Shown: piece after piece, positions 8,673 through 18,652 of the stretch | Numbering within the stretch: position 1 is the first letter of the stretch | How the letters are laid out: each line of letters begins with the position of its first letter | Origin: Thioploca ingrica | GTDB taxonomy: Bacteria > Pseudomonadota > Gammaproteobacteria > Beggiatoales > Beggiatoaceae | Assembly (NCBI GenBank): GCA_000828835.1 | Contig: AP014633.1 | Coordinates: 186,001 to 250,000 of the forward strand | Direction: 5' to 3' | DNA length: 64,000 nt | The notes under the pieces: generated by a model | What the model was told of the DNA's origin: nothing | The model's input: the letters and a program-made list of their open reading frames with translations, nothing else | Databases searched by the model: none | Translations under genes and position numbers: made by a program

Positions 8673-10451
8673 ATGGATATCCCCACAACCATTAAACAAC
8701 TTTATAAACAAGGTATTTTTTCTGATCTCGATATCTATTTTGCCCAGTTTATACTGACTCTTGCCAATAGTACTAATAATGAGGAATTATTGTTAAGTTC
8801 AGTACTGGTCAGTCATTTAACCGCACAAGGGCATACCTGTTTAGATTTCACGGTATGGGCTGATCAATTATTTCCGCCTTTTTCAGAACCGGGTATGAAT
8901 ACTTTACACTGTCCTCATCTTGCACCTTGGTTAGCGGCTTTACAAAGTTGTAACGTGGTTGGTTCTCCTGGAGATTATGCACCACTTATTCTCGAGCAGT
9001 ACCGTTTATACTTGTACCGTTACTGGGATTATGAACAGCAACTCGTTACCCAAATCCGAATTCGCACTCATAGGCAACTTATTCACGTTAATTATGGCAT
9101 ACTAGAAGCCGGTTTATCACATTTATTTCCTGATAAAAATCAATCACCAACAGATAAACAACAACAGGCTGCGTTAACTGCGGTATTACACCCTTTTGTG
9201 GTTATTTCTGGAGGACCTGGTACTGGTAAAACCGCAACGATTATTAAAATCTTAGTCTTATTGCTAGAACAAAATTTGAATTTAACGATTGCTTTAGCCG
9301 CACCGACCGGTAAATCGGCTGCTCGTTTACAGGAAATAATCGGGCAAACATTACCGCATTTAAACTGTGCAGACCACATTAAATCAGCGATCCCTCGAGA
9401 AGCTTATACGATTCACCGGTTATTAAGTAAACAATTTATTTCACCCTCCTTTTTAAGCGATACCGCTCACTTATTACCTTATGATGTGGTTATTATTGAT
9501 GAAGCTTCCCTAGTTGATCTCGCTTTGATGACTCAGTTAGCCCAAGCGATACCACCATCATCGCGTTGGATTTTAGTAGGCGATAAGGATCAACTGGCTT
9601 CTGTAGAAGCGGGTACGGTGTTAGGTGATATTTGTGAGGCCAGTTGTTCTTCACCATCTCATTTCCTGCAAAACCAGATCGTTTTTTTAGATAAAAGTTA
9701 TCGGTTTAGCGAAAACAGTGGAATAGAATCATTGGCACAAGCGGTTAACCAAGGGCAAGCGGATAAAGCATTGCAAATTTTAAAAGCCGAAAATTATCCA
9801 CAGGTGAATTGGTATCCATTAGGAATACCAGGAAACTTACCCATTCAACTCATTGAAACCATAGTAACCGCTTTTCAACATGGCTTGGCAGCCAATCAAC
9901 CGGAAATCATCCTCCAACAATTGGAACAAATTAAAATTTTATGCGCTACCCGCTGGGGTAGTCATGGTGTTGTAGCCATTAATCGCCGAGTAGAAGAAGC
10001 ATTGAGCAAACGCGGATTGATACGTACTGAATCAACCTGGTATCACGGTCGCCCCATTATTATCACTCGTAATGACTATACGTTGAAACTTTTTAATGGT
10101 GATATCGGTATTATTCTAAGAGATGCCCATTCCCAGCAAAAATTACGCGCTTTTTTCCCCAGAGTAGAACCAGGACAATATCGTTGTTTTTGGCCTAACC
10201 GTTTACCTGAACACGAAACAGTCTATGCGATGACCATTCATAAAAGTCAAGGCTCTGAATTTAATCAAGTGTTAATAATTCTTCCCCATCAGCTTTCGCC
10301 ACTATTCACTCGAGAATGGCTTTATACGGGCATTACTCGTGCCCGACATAGTGTTAGCATCTGGGGTGATGAGAAGATCTTTAAAGCAATGGTATCCCGC
10401 AAAATGAACCGTGTTTCTGGGTTATATGAAAAATTAGCCCAGGCTGATTAA
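8673..10451 (+). CDS. recD: exodeoxyribonuclease V alpha subunit RecD
   Basis: 592 residues, close to the 608 of E. coli RecD. It is the 5'-3' helicase subunit of the RecBCD double-strand-break repair and foreign-DNA degrading complex. Superfamily 1 helicase motifs are clear: Walker A SGGPGTGKTA near residue 180, Walker B VVIIDEASLVD near 272, RWILVGDKDQLASVEAG near 305, and C-terminal MTIHKSQGSEF near 519 with YTGITRAR near 550. The N-terminal domain before residue 150 contacts RecB/RecC in the family. recB and recC are not in the window: upstream is an unrelated minus-strand gene, so recD is separated from its usual recC-recB-recD cluster or partners lie elsewhere. Confidence 0.92.
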   Translation: MDIPTTIKQLYKQGIFSDLDIYFAQFILTLANSTNNEELLLSSVLVSHLTAQGHTCLDFTVWADQLFPPFSEPGMNTLHCPHLAPWLAALQSCNVVGSPGDYAPLILEQYRLYLYRYWDYEQQLVTQIRIRTHRQLIHVNYGILEAGLSHLFPDKNQSPTDKQQQAALTAVLHPFVVISGGPGTGKTATIIKILVLLLEQNLNLTIALAAPTGKSAARLQEIIGQTLPHLNCADHIKSAIPREAYTIHRLLSKQFISPSFLSDTAHLLPYDVVIIDEASLVDLALMTQLAQAIPPSSRWILVGDKDQLASVEAGTVLGDICEASCSSPSHFLQNQIVFLDKSYRFSENSGIESLAQAVNQGQADKALQILKAENYPQVNWYPLGIPGNLPIQLIETIVTAFQHGLAANQPEIILQQLEQIKILCATRWGSHGVVAINRRVEEALSKRGLIRTESTWYHGRPIIITRNDYTLKLFNGDIGIILRDAHSQQKLRAFFPRVEPGQYRCFWPNRLPEHETVYAMTIHKSQGSEFNQVLIILPHQLSPLFTREWLYTGITRARHSVSIWGDEKIFKAMVSRKMNRVSGLYEKLAQAD

Positions 10452-10466
10452 CTTAATTCAACGATT

Positions 10467-10560
10467 CACTGCCATTAAGTTAAGAATTTCCCCCCTTTGA
10501 AAAAGGGGGATGAGGGGGGATTTTAAAGGGGGAAGTTGTTGCTTAATTTAATAGTAGTGA
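10467..10560. repeat. 94-bp inverted-repeat (MITE-like) element
   Basis: Left end TCACTGCCATTAAGTTAAG (10467-10485) and right end CTTAATTTAATAGTAGTGA (10542-10560) are inverted copies with 3 mismatches in 19. The centre is a G/C-run palindrome (CCCCCCTTTGAAAAAGGGGG). It lies between the convergent recD and amiC stops. The left end recurs exactly at 47916, so this is a dispersed family. Confidence 0.75.
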
Positions 10561-10561
10561 T

Positions 10562-11794
10562 TCAACGACTAGCTAAGAGGGTGCTTAAGGGGGGATAATG
10601 ATTAAAATAATCTCGCACCCCTTCTAAAATAGCATTGGCAATTTGATACCGATACTCAGAATGATTAAGTCTTTGTTCTTCTTGAGGGTTAGAAATAAAA
10701 CCCGTTTCTATTAAAATGGAAGGAATATCCGGCGCACGTAAGACCATGAACCCCGCTCGTTGTACCTGAGAAAAATGATTTTTACTCACTTTTCCTAAAG
10801 CCTTTAATACTTTTTGTCCAAAATGGGTGCTGGCTTCTAAGGTACTCGCTTGAGATAAATCCAGTAATACCGAAGCGAGCAATTCATCTTTATCACTTAA
10901 ACTAATGCCCCCAATTAAATCGGCTGCATTTTCTTTATTAGCCAACCACCGGGCCGCTTCACTGCTAACCCCTTGTCTTGATAACATATAAACCGATGAA
11001 CCTTGAACAATTTCACTACCTAAATAAGCATCAGCATGAATAGAAATGAATAAATCGGCTTGGTATTGGCGAGCTAATTCAATCCGGTCACGAAGCTTGA
11101 TAAAATAATCACCATTACGGATCAGTACCGCACGGAATCCTCGTTCTTTCATAATCAGCATGGCTAATTCTTTAGCAATCGCTAATACAATTTCTTTTTC
11201 TGGAGTACCCTTAGTGCCGATGGCGCCAGGATCAATACCGCCATGACCCGCATCAATAGCGATAATAATATCACGCTTCGGCTTTGAAGTGGCAGCAGTG
11301 TTTCCTTTAGTTGTCGTGGTTACATCAGTGGGTTTAATCGGTGCTACTTGAGCGCGAAAACTGGAAGCTAATGCGGGTTGTTCTAGGGAAAACGCATAAG
11401 AAGGATGTGTTAAAGTGTTCATTTCTACAACCAGTTGGTGACCATGATGATTATCTGGTTTGAGCAAAAAACTTTTAGTATGAATGGGCTGATTTAAATC
11501 GACAACCACTCGTAAATCTTCTTTATTACGGAGGGCGGTGCGGATATCTTTTATTATCGGATCATTATCGGGTGGTTTAGGGTTATTTACCCATTGCGTA
11601 TTCTTAAGATCAATAACTAATCGATAAGGTGAGTTAAGCGTAAAAATGTTATGGGTCACCGGGGCACTCAGATCAAAAACTAAACGGGTTTGAGGTTGTG
11701 CCGGTTTCCCCAAGTGGAAATCCATAATTTGTACTGGCTTAGCTAAACCAGGAAAGGATAACATAACCAGTAGAAAGGCACTCAGTAACTGCAT
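10562..11794 (-). CDS. amiC: N-acetylmuramoyl-L-alanine amidase, AMIN plus Amidase_3 (AmiC type)
   Basis: 410 residues. It cleaves the amide bond between MurNAc and the stem peptide to split septal peptidoglycan in the periplasm. A Sec signal peptide (LLSAFLLVMLSFPGLA) is followed by an AMIN septum-targeting domain (about 20-125), a Thr/Ala linker, and a zinc Amidase_3 domain (about 174-398). Zinc and catalytic residues are visible: DAGHGGIDPGA, KEIVLAIAKEL, SIHADAY and the terminal ETGFISN. No LysM repeats follow, so it is AmiC-like rather than AmiB-like by layout. AGGAG precedes the ATG. It stands alone, not beside mutL/tsaE as in many relatives. Confidence 0.9.
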   Translation of the reverse strand: MQLLSAFLLVMLSFPGLAKPVQIMDFHLGKPAQPQTRLVFDLSAPVTHNIFTLNSPYRLVIDLKNTQWVNNPKPPDNDPIIKDIRTALRNKEDLRVVVDLNQPIHTKSFLLKPDNHHGHQLVVEMNTLTHPSYAFSLEQPALASSFRAQVAPIKPTDVTTTTKGNTAATSKPKRDIIIAIDAGHGGIDPGAIGTKGTPEKEIVLAIAKELAMLIMKERGFRAVLIRNGDYFIKLRDRIELARQYQADLFISIHADAYLGSEIVQGSSVYMLSRQGVSSEAARWLANKENAADLIGGISLSDKDELLASVLLDLSQASTLEASTHFGQKVLKALGKVSKNHFSQVQRAGFMVLRAPDIPSILIETGFISNPQEEQRLNHSEYRYQIANAILEGVRDYFNHYPPLSTLLASR

Positions 11795-11930
11795 TAACTC
11801 AACTCCTTATACTTGATTTAACTCAATAATGTAACACAAAATATTCATTTAATATCAGCTTAAGTTTAGCCATTCAGGAATTAATATTTTGGTTGGTGCT
11901 AAAAAGAGAGTGATGTTAGTGTAACAAAGG

Positions 11931-11951
11931 GTTGTAATCCCTAGTTGCGAC
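11931..11951. repeat. 21-bp dispersed repeat, copy 1
   Basis: GTTGTAATCCCTAGTTGCGAC matches the reverse complement of 20430-20450 (GTTGCAACCCCTAGTTGCCAC) at 18 of 21 positions. Function unknown; two diverged copies in one window suggest a dispersed family. Confidence 0.5.
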
Positions 11952-12295
11952 ATAGCTAACCTCACTACCGATTTAGCACTACCCTATTTTGACGGGTCAC
12001 GATATACAACAACCAATAGGGACTATTTACTTAAAAAATAAATTAACTTTATTTACTTTTTATTATCTAATGGTTAAAGTCGTTTTGGCAACCACGAATA
12101 GCTATATGGGGCTAAACTTATGCAAAATATTGACCTTATCTCGTAAGAGATTTTGGGATAAATGAGCATTTTTTTGCAAGCAAATAAGTACCTGAGAAAA
12201 ATCAATAAAGCAACGAACGATACTTGAGTATGGTACTTTATCGTGGTGAGTAGGACGTTGGAGCATCCTATTTGCAAAAACGAGAACAAGCCAAG

Positions 12296-12324
12296 CGTTC
12301 CCAAATAAATAGAGTTTGGGAACG
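12296..12324. repeat. palindrome CGTTCCCAAA...TTTGGGAACG
   Basis: Two 10-base arms are perfect inverted copies around a 9-base loop. A second copy with the same GTTCCCAAA/TTTGGGAAC arms is at 57401-57427. It could form a hairpin in RNA downstream of the minus-strand slipin gene. Confidence 0.65.
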
Positions 12325-12361
12325 AGGTACTGCCCACACTACAAGGCTTTGGCGTTGCCAT

Positions 12362-13132
12362 TTATTTCTGGGCGAGCGATTGCTGCTTGATTAATTCTTG
12401 CAAAGGACTAATTAAATCCATTGGCAGAGGAAAAACGATGGTATGGGTTTTATCCTGGGAGGCGATGTCACTCATGGTTTGCAAATAGCGTAACTGAATG
12501 GCCTGTGGTTGTTTAGCCAAAATAACTGCCGCTTGCAATAATTTTTCCGCTGCTTGCAGTTCACCCTCGGCATGAATGATTTTAGCACGGCGTTCACGTT
12601 CGGCTTCGGCTTGTTTGGCGATCGCTCGAATCATACTTTCGTCGATATCAACATGCTTAATTTCAACGTGAGTGACTTTAATTCCCCACGCATCGGTATG
12701 CTTATCTAAAATAGTTTGGATATCTCGATTCAGTTTGTCTCGCGCGGCCAACATATCATCTAAATCATGTTGACCTAACACTGAACGTAAGGTGGTTTGC
12801 GCTAATTGGCTTGTGGCTTGTTGAAAATTTTCAACTTGAATAATGGCTTTCTCCGGTTCAATGACGCGAAAATAGACTACGGCATTGACTTTAACGGAGA
12901 CATTGTCTCGCGAAATGACATCTTGAGTGGGTACATCGAATACGACTGTCCGCGTATCTACCGTAATCATCTGTTGAATACCTGGAATCAGGATAATTAA
13001 GCCGGGTCCTTTATTCCCTTGATAACGACCGAGAAAGAAAACCACACCTCGTTCATATTCACGTAGAATTCTTATGGTATAAAATAAAAGGCTAATAATA
13101 ATAATAAGACCAATAATCATTGATGAAAACAT
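12362..13132 (-). CDS. slipin (SPFH/band 7, stomatin-like membrane protein)
   Basis: About 256 residues from ATG 13132, chosen because AAGGA lies 8 bases upstream; the longer frame from 13177 overlaps nfeD and lacks such a site. One N-terminal membrane helix ([18 protein letters not shown]) is followed by the SPFH domain with [14 protein letters not shown] and [13 protein letters not shown], then a coiled-coil ([22 protein letters not shown]). It forms membrane microdomain oligomers and is the substrate/partner of the NfeD protease in the conserved nfeD-slipin operon, which is present here: nfeD ends 16 bp upstream. Confidence 0.9.
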   Translation of the reverse strand: MFSSMIIGLIIIISLLFYTIRILREYERGVVFFLGRYQGNKGPGLIILIPGIQQMITVDTRTVVFDVPTQDVISRDNVSVKVNAVVYFRVIEPEKAIIQVENFQQATSQLAQTTLRSVLGQHDLDDMLAARDKLNRDIQTILDKHTDAWGIKVTHVEIKHVDIDESMIRAIAKQAEAERERRAKIIHAEGELQAAEKLLQAAVILAKQPQAIQLRYLQTMSDIASQDKTHTIVFPLPMDLISPLQELIKQQSLAQK

Positions 13133-13148
13133 ACTGTAATCCTTAGCG

Positions 13149-14534
13149 TTATTTCTGCTTCGATTGCGATTCTTCAATGGCGGCTACTTCTAGCGTCAAG
13201 CCATCCATACCAATCACTCTCACGGTTTGACCTGGTTTAATGGGCGTTGCAGCCTGTGCATTCCAAATTTCACTGTGAATATATACCCGTAATTGCTCGC
13301 CTTCATGACTCAAACATTTTCCTCGTTGACCTAACATTTCTTCTCGCCCAGTGATCACGGGTCGGGAACGTATTTTAACAAAAAGATCCATAACCCACAG
13401 GAGAAAAACTAAACTGAGTAGAGCAATACTCCCAATCAGGGGGCGAGAAATGGTATAGTCGGTGTTTTCAGTATCAAATAAAATAATCGAACCGATGACA
13501 AAAGCAGTCAAACCACCGATGCCAAGTGCTCCAAAGCTGGGTAGAAAAGCTTCACCGACCATAAAAGTAATACCTAATAGCACTAAAGCAATCCCCGCAT
13601 AATTAACAGGAAGTACTTGAAAAGCAAATAGGGCTAACAGTAAAGAAATACCGCCGATGACCCCCGGTAAAACGGTACCCGGGTTAGCCATTTCAAAAAA
13701 TAATCCATAAATACCCAACAGCATAAGAATATAGGCTACATTCGGATTAGTAATAACCGCTAATAAGCGATTTCGCCAGTCGGGCTGATAGATTGCTTTT
13801 ATTAATCCGACGGTGCTCAGTTGTTTTGCCATTCCGAATACTTTAACAGTTTTCCCATTGATTTTACCAAGTAAATCATCTATATCTGTAGCGATTAAAT
13901 CAATAACTCCCTTTGCTAAAGCTTCAGTAGCGGAAAGACTAGCTGATTCTTGAACCGCTTGAGTAGCCCAGTCAACGTTACGTCCGTGCATTTGCGCCAG
14001 TGCACGCAAATAGGCTTCAGCATCATTGATCATTTTATGACTCATCGTATCACCAGCGGGTGGTTGGGGCTTATTGGGAAGCGGCTGATTATTATCTGGA
14101 TTATTGGGCGAACTCGATTGTTCTGGTGTTAAATCGGGTAAGCCACCCATTTGCACCGGGGTTGCTGCACCTAAATTCGTCGCTGGTGCCATAGCAGCAA
14201 TATGACTCGCATAAAGAATATAAGTACCGGCACTGGCAGCACGCGCACCAGCCGGTGCCACAAAAGTGGCTACCGGAATAGGCGAAGCCATGATAGCTTG
14301 GACAATTTCACGCATAGCTGAATCCAAACCACCCGGGGTATCCATACGCAGCACTATCACCTTGACTTCTTGCTGTTGTGCTGATTCTAAACCCCGTTTA
14401 ATATAATCGGCTGTGGCGGGACCAATTGCACCTTTAACCTCTAGTATCAAAGCTTTATCTTGTGCTTGAACGGGATGAAATAATAAAACCAGTATGAATA
14501 ACTCTATAAGTGAATTCAAAATAAATCGGTTCAT
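13149..14534 (-). CDS. nfeD: NfeD long-form membrane serine protease
   Basis: 461 residues. A signal peptide ([14 protein letters not shown]) leads into a ClpP-class (1510-N type) serine protease domain: [15 protein letters not shown], the likely nucleophile Ser in [12 protein letters not shown]-like [10 protein letters not shown] (about 93-103), and a likely base Lys in [12 protein letters not shown] (about 166). Four to five membrane helices follow ([16 protein letters not shown] through [15 protein letters not shown]), then the soluble OB-fold NfeD domain (about 390-455). Known members cut the C-terminus of the partner slipin. It starts the two-gene operon with the slipin. An unusual feature is the Pro/Asn/Gln-rich insertion [19 protein letters not shown] between nucleophile and Lys. 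Confidence 0.92.
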   Translation of the reverse strand: MNRFILNSLIELFILVLLFHPVQAQDKALILEVKGAIGPATADYIKRGLESAQQQEVKVIVLRMDTPGGLDSAMREIVQAIMASPIPVATFVAPAGARAASAGTYILYASHIAAMAPATNLGAATPVQMGGLPDLTPEQSSSPNNPDNNQPLPNKPQPPAGDTMSHKMINDAEAYLRALAQMHGRNVDWATQAVQESASLSATEALAKGVIDLIATDIDDLLGKINGKTVKVFGMAKQLSTVGLIKAIYQPDWRNRLLAVITNPNVAYILMLLGIYGLFFEMANPGTVLPGVIGGISLLLALFAFQVLPVNYAGIALVLLGITFMVGEAFLPSFGALGIGGLTAFVIGSIILFDTENTDYTISRPLIGSIALLSLVFLLWVMDLFVKIRSRPVITGREEMLGQRGKCLSHEGEQLRVYIHSEIWNAQAATPIKPGQTVRVIGMDGLTLEVAAIEESQSKQK

Positions 14535-15237
14535 AGTTAATTACCTCTGTTGAGTTTAGAATTGGACCATTGCAAATTAACTGCTATGATGGACTATGCT
14601 ATTTAACTCACTTGAGTTTATTCTCATTTTTTTCCCGATTGTTACTCTCGTATTTTTAAGTTCAGAACGGTTGAATTACTTTATCTTGGGCTTTAGTTTT
14701 AGTTGAATTTAACTTCCTTATTTTTTATGCCTATGGGTAATGGATTGCTTCTCATCGGCAACATCATTAGCGAATTCCCTACGAAATGCGAACTCAAAGA
14801 GTATAATCTCCCCAAAGAAACAATAGAAGCGACTTGGAAAAAGAATGAGAGAATATAATGGCTTTTTCTTCATACTTTCAGTATATTTGATTTTTTGGGG
14901 CTTTTCTTAAAGCCACCGTTTAGGCTGGTTTCTCTGTTTCGTCAGGGATTTATAATTAATTGATTAAGTTTTAAAAATAATTTAAAAAGTCAGGCCAAAA
15001 TAAAAATAGTGAAATCCTTATCTTGCTAATTCGCTGCTAGATGCTAAAATAATCCGCCAATCAGGTTAAGTAAATTAGAGTTATAATATAAAATCATCAA
15101 CTGCTTCTAAGAAAATAACGGGCATGGAAGTTTTTATTGAACTAACCAGAACTCGCTCTAAGCCTAATCAAGATTTGTTTGGATTGAAATAATTAATATT
15201 CAGTGTGTCATTTCATCATTGTCGGAGAACTGTCATT
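14535..15237. other. intergenic region between nfeD and trxA
   Basis: Divergent spacer of about 700 bp. Apart from one doubtful 43-codon ORF at 14727 I see no gene, tRNA or clear repeat. A T-rich stretch near 14870-14930 could be a terminator, but no good stem is visible. Confidence 0.4.
14727..14858 (+). CDS. possible small protein or gene remnant (43 residues)
   Basis: ATG at 14727, stop at 14856-14858. The product has a protein-like composition (GNIISEFPTKCELKEYNL, then KETIEATWKKNERI), but the upstream region lacks a convincing ribosome site and nothing is recognised. It may be a fragment of a lost gene. Listed only because it is the best frame in a 700-bp gap. Confidence 0.2.
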   Translation: MPMGNGLLLIGNIISEFPTKCELKEYNLPKETIEATWKKNERI

Positions 15238-15564
15238 ATGAGTGAACATATCGTCTATGTTACAGACGACTCTTTTGCAGACGAAGTATTGAAATCAAGT
15301 ATTCCGGTATTAGTGGACTATTGGGCAGAATGGTGTGGACCTTGCAAAATGATCGCCCCGATTTTAGATGAAATTGCACGAGAATACGTGGGTAGGTTAA
15401 AAGTGGCTAAATTAAATATTGATGAAAATCCGGCTACACCGCCAAGATATGGTATTCGTGGTATTCCTACCCTGATGCTGTTTAAAGCCGGTCAAGTTGA
15501 GGCCACCAAAGTGGGAGCACTTTCTAAATCTCAACTGATAGCCCTGTTAGATAGCAATTTGTAG
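15238..15564 (+). CDS. trxA: thioredoxin
   Basis: 108 residues from ATG 15238; the frame extends up to 15205 but that would add 11 atypical residues, while GGAGAA lies just before 15238. The active-site [15 protein letters not shown] (Cys pair at about 32 and 35) and the cis-Pro motif [11 protein letters not shown] are intact, as is the buried Asp in VLVDYWA. It is a general cytoplasmic disulfide reductase and is the electron donor for class Ia ribonucleotide reductase, whose genes are at 57-62 kb. trxA followed by rho is a conserved gammaproteobacterial order, here with an 850-bp spacer. Confidence 0.95.
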   Translation: MSEHIVYVTDDSFADEVLKSSIPVLVDYWAEWCGPCKMIAPILDEIAREYVGRLKVAKLNIDENPATPPRYGIRGIPTLMLFKAGQVEATKVGALSKSQLIALLDSNL

Positions 15565-16414
15565 TCTAGATTGGTTATTAAGTTAATATTTCTAACTTTT
15601 CCTCTAGACGGGGGGTGGTTTACGTGCTAACCTTATCCATAATTAAGTTTCGTGCGGGTATCGCTTCCCTACAATTGTTAGCCGTCATGTCACAATACTT
15701 TCTTACCCAACCCTGTGAAATGCAAAAGTTGCCGTCATTCATCAAAAAAGTTAGAATTTAAAAAGTGTTAACTACTGACTATCTTCGTGATAGCTCAGTA
15801 ATGAAGATAAAAATCACCATGAATTGCTTGCCAAAATCTCTCTGTCTCATGGAGGGAAAATTCTGTCTTATTAAACATCCACATAATAGGTATCAAGTTC
15901 GCCACTACACACCTTACTCTTTCCAAAAGAGGCTTTATTAGTGAGTCAGTTTAATTAACGAGATGAATTTAAAAACCGTGGCAACGTATTTATTCCAACC
16001 CATTGAAGTTCAAGAAAACTAACTAATAAAAAATTGTTCAATTCTGTTCTGGATTACCAATAGTAATTAAAGATAAATATGGAAAAAAGGAGTAGGTTAA
16101 ATTATTTTCACCTTGTAGACAGTTCTTAAGGTCAGTAGGATTTACGTAGCTGAATCCATAACTCATTGATTTTATTAATTAATAATGAGTATGTCTACCA
16201 AATTAACTCAGGTTGGTGCGTATTAGTTTTATCTACTACAGCCAGTTACTGAAAATTGTCTAAGTTATTTGGTTACTTAAAACCTAACCAAAATTAAGAG
16301 GTGGAATACTAGTCAGAATCTGACGGTATTTTCTATCATTTCTCTTAGTAGTCAGAACCGTGTGTTATAGGCTACACCTTGTCCCTGTATAAACAGGCAT
16401 TTTGTTAACTCTAC
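15565..16414. other. long trxA-rho spacer, presumed rho leader
   Basis: 850 bp with no convincing ORF on either strand. In E. coli the rho gene has a long leader used for Rho autoregulation; a similar role here is inference. No clear intrinsic terminator follows trxA. C-rich, G-poor segments are not obvious by eye. Confidence 0.35.
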
Positions 16415-17677
16415 ATGACCATGAATTTAACAGCACTTAAAAAACAAACAGCCACTGATCTGATCCAAATTGCTCAAGATCTTAATTTAGAAGGAACTGC
16501 TCGTTCACGTAAACAGGACGTCATTTTTGCCCTATTGAAAGCACATGCGAAAAAAGGGGAAGACATTTATGGTGATGGTGTTTTAGAAATTCTTCAGGAT
16601 GGTTTTGGGTTTCTACGTTCTGCTGATAGTTCTTACCTCGCTGGTCCTGATGATATTTATGTTTCTCCGAGTCAAATTCGTCGCTTTAATTTACGAACGG
16701 GCGATACCGTCGCCGGGAAAATCCGTCCTCCTAAAGAAGGAGAACGTTATTTTGCCTTGTTAAAAGTTAATGAAATTAATTTTGAATCACCAGAACAAGC
16801 TAAAAATAAAGTTTTATTTGAAAACTTAACGCCACTATTTGCTAATGAACGCCTGAATTTAGAATTAGGTAATGGTAGCACCGAAGATTTAACCCCTCGG
16901 ATCATTGATTTAATTGCACCGATTGGTAAAGGGCAACGTAGCTTAATCGTCTCACCACCAAAATCAGGTAAGACGATGATGTTACAGAATATTGCTCATT
17001 CTATCGCCACCAATCATCCCGAATGTTATCTGATGGTGTTACTCATTGATGAGCGACCAGAAGAAGTCACGGAAATGATGAGATCGGTACGTGGTGAAGT
17101 GATTTCCAGTACTTTTGATGAACCAGCGACTCGGCATGTGCAAGTGGCCGAAATGGTCATTGAAAAAGCCAAGCGGCTCGTTGAACACAAGTTGGATGTC
17201 GTCGTTTTATTAGATTCAATTACCCGGTTAGCTCGAGCTTATAACACCGTGGTTCCTTCTTCGGGTAAAGTATTAACCGGTGGGGTTGATGCCAACGCCC
17301 TCCATCGACCCAAACGCTTTTTTGGAGCGGCACGTAATATTGAAGAAGGTGGCAGTTTAACCATTATAGCAACGGCCTTGATAGATACCGGATCCCGCAT
17401 GGATGATGTTATTTACGAAGAATTTAAAGGCACGGGCAATAATGAAATTCACTTAGATCGTAAAATTGCTGAAAAGCGTATTTATCCGGCGATTAATATT
17501 AATCGTTCTGGAACACGCCGAGAAGAACTACTGGTTTCCCAAGAGGAACTACAGAAAGTTTGGATTTTGCGCAAATTATTACATCCGATGGAAGAAATTG
17601 CCGCGATGGAATTTTTACTCGATCGCCTTAAGGTGACTAAAACCAATAGTGAATTTTTTGATTCGATGAAACGGTAA
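16415..17677 (+). CDS. rho: transcription termination factor Rho
   Basis: 420 residues; near-identical in layout to E. coli Rho (419). Hexameric RNA-dependent ATPase that ends transcription. The N-terminal helix bundle and RNA-binding cold-shock fold are seen in [20 protein letters not shown] (about 48-67) and [18 protein letters not shown]. The ATPase has Walker [12 protein letters not shown] (about 182), Walker [14 protein letters not shown] (about 263), Q-loop [21 protein letters not shown]-type residues and R-loop [25 protein letters not shown] at 16421 is an equally good start and gives the common MNLTALK beginning. Confidence 0.98.
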   Translation: MTMNLTALKKQTATDLIQIAQDLNLEGTARSRKQDVIFALLKAHAKKGEDIYGDGVLEILQDGFGFLRSADSSYLAGPDDIYVSPSQIRRFNLRTGDTVAGKIRPPKEGERYFALLKVNEINFESPEQAKNKVLFENLTPLFANERLNLELGNGSTEDLTPRIIDLIAPIGKGQRSLIVSPPKSGKTMMLQNIAHSIATNHPECYLMVLLIDERPEEVTEMMRSVRGEVISSTFDEPATRHVQVAEMVIEKAKRLVEHKLDVVVLLDSITRLARAYNTVVPSSGKVLTGGVDANALHRPKRFFGAARNIEEGGSLTIIATALIDTGSRMDDVIYEEFKGTGNNEIHLDRKIAEKRIYPAININRSGTRREELLVSQEELQKVWILRKLLHPMEEIAAMEFLLDRLKVTKTNSEFFDSMKR

Positions 17678-17749
17678 TCTCAGTTGTCAGTCATTAGTTA
17701 GTTGTTACCCGTTATCAATTACTCAGCGGTGGCAAATTGAAATCAGTTC

Positions 17750-18652
17750 ATGGCTATTAAATCTGATATTGCTGTTATCATTGTTAATTTCAATGGGGGC
17801 GAACTGTTGACACAATGTGTCTGTGCGGTTCTAGCCTCAACGGTTTCGGTTGTTGTCTATATTATTGATAACGCTTCCCAAGATAATAGTTTACCGCTAC
17901 TACAACAAGCGGTTGCTCATGATAACCGTGTCCAGATTATTAAGAATACCCATAACTTAGGTTTTGCACGCGCTGCTAATCTGGCTTTGCCTTATACAAC
18001 TGAAGAATATTTACTGTTTCTTAACCCAGATTGTCTTATCCGTCCGGATACGCTAGCACGGTTTATTAAAATGATGAATAATTATCCTCAAGCGGGGATG
18101 GCGGGGTGTTTGGTCCGTAATCTAGATGGTTCTGAACAAGTGGGTTGTCGGCGGAGTGTTCCAACACCTTGGCGATCAGTAATACGGATACTCCATCTAG
18201 ATAAACTATTTCCTCTTTATCCCCGTTTCAATAGCTTTGTTTTAACCAGCCAACCATTACCCAATAAACCAACCACTATTGAAGGTATTTCAGGGGCTTG
18301 TATGTTGGTTCGACGCCAAGCCTTAACCACAGTTGGACCAATGGATGAAAACTATTTTTTACATTGCGAAGATTTGGATTGGTTTATGCGATTTAGGGCA
18401 AAACACTGGGATATTTTATTCATTCCCGAGATTGAAGTTGTCCACGTCAAAGGTTTCTGTAGTCACCAACAACCGATTCGGGTGTTATGGTATAAACATA
18501 GTGGTATGATTCGATTTTATCGAAAATTTTTTCGGCACCAGTATCCACTCTGGTTATGGTGGTGCGTTATACTAACCGTATGGATACGTTTTACTTTGCT
18601 AGCAATCGTCACTTGGGTAAGCCATAAAAAATTAATTAAGAGCCAGTCATGA
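17750..18652 (+). CDS. GT2 glycosyltransferase, rhamnosyltransferase-like
   Basis: 300 residues. Typical GT-A fold glycosyltransferase: AVIIVNFNGGELLTQCV (9-25), NTHNLGFARAANLAL (about 65-79), the metal/nucleotide motif FLNPDCLI (about 93-100), GISGACMLVRR (about 180) and DEDLD-like HCEDLDWFMRF (about 204-214). A hydrophobic C-terminal segment (LWLWWCVILTVWIRFTLLAIVTWV) would anchor it in the inner membrane. WbbL-like enzymes add rhamnose in O-antigen or exopolysaccharide synthesis; the sugar here is not known. Its stop overlaps the start of the next gene by ATGA, so the two are coupled. Confidence 0.88.
   Translation: MAIKSDIAVIIVNFNGGELLTQCVCAVLASTVSVVVYIIDNASQDNSLPLLQQAVAHDNRVQIIKNTHNLGFARAANLALPYTTEEYLLFLNPDCLIRPDTLARFIKMMNNYPQAGMAGCLVRNLDGSEQVGCRRSVPTPWRSVIRILHLDKLFPLYPRFNSFVLTSQPLPNKPTTIEGISGACMLVRRQALTTVGPMDENYFLHCEDLDWFMRFRAKHWDILFIPEIEVVHVKGFCSHQQPIRVLWYKHSGMIRFYRKFFRHQYPLWLWWCVILTVWIRFTLLAIVTWVSHKKLIKSQS

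Larger units (their letters stand above)
11795..12361. other. intergenic region with scattered short repeats
   Basis: Between two minus-strand genes. It holds a 21-bp repeat at 11931-11951 and the GTTCCCAAA palindrome at 12296-12324. Long open frames on the minus strand have no coding character, so I treat the region as non-coding. Confidence 0.5.

Noticed and set aside
12074-12361. 95-codon minus-strand ORF downstream of slipin
   Set aside because: Crosses the GTTCCCAAA palindrome, has no ribosome site and is not protein-like; taken as non-coding.
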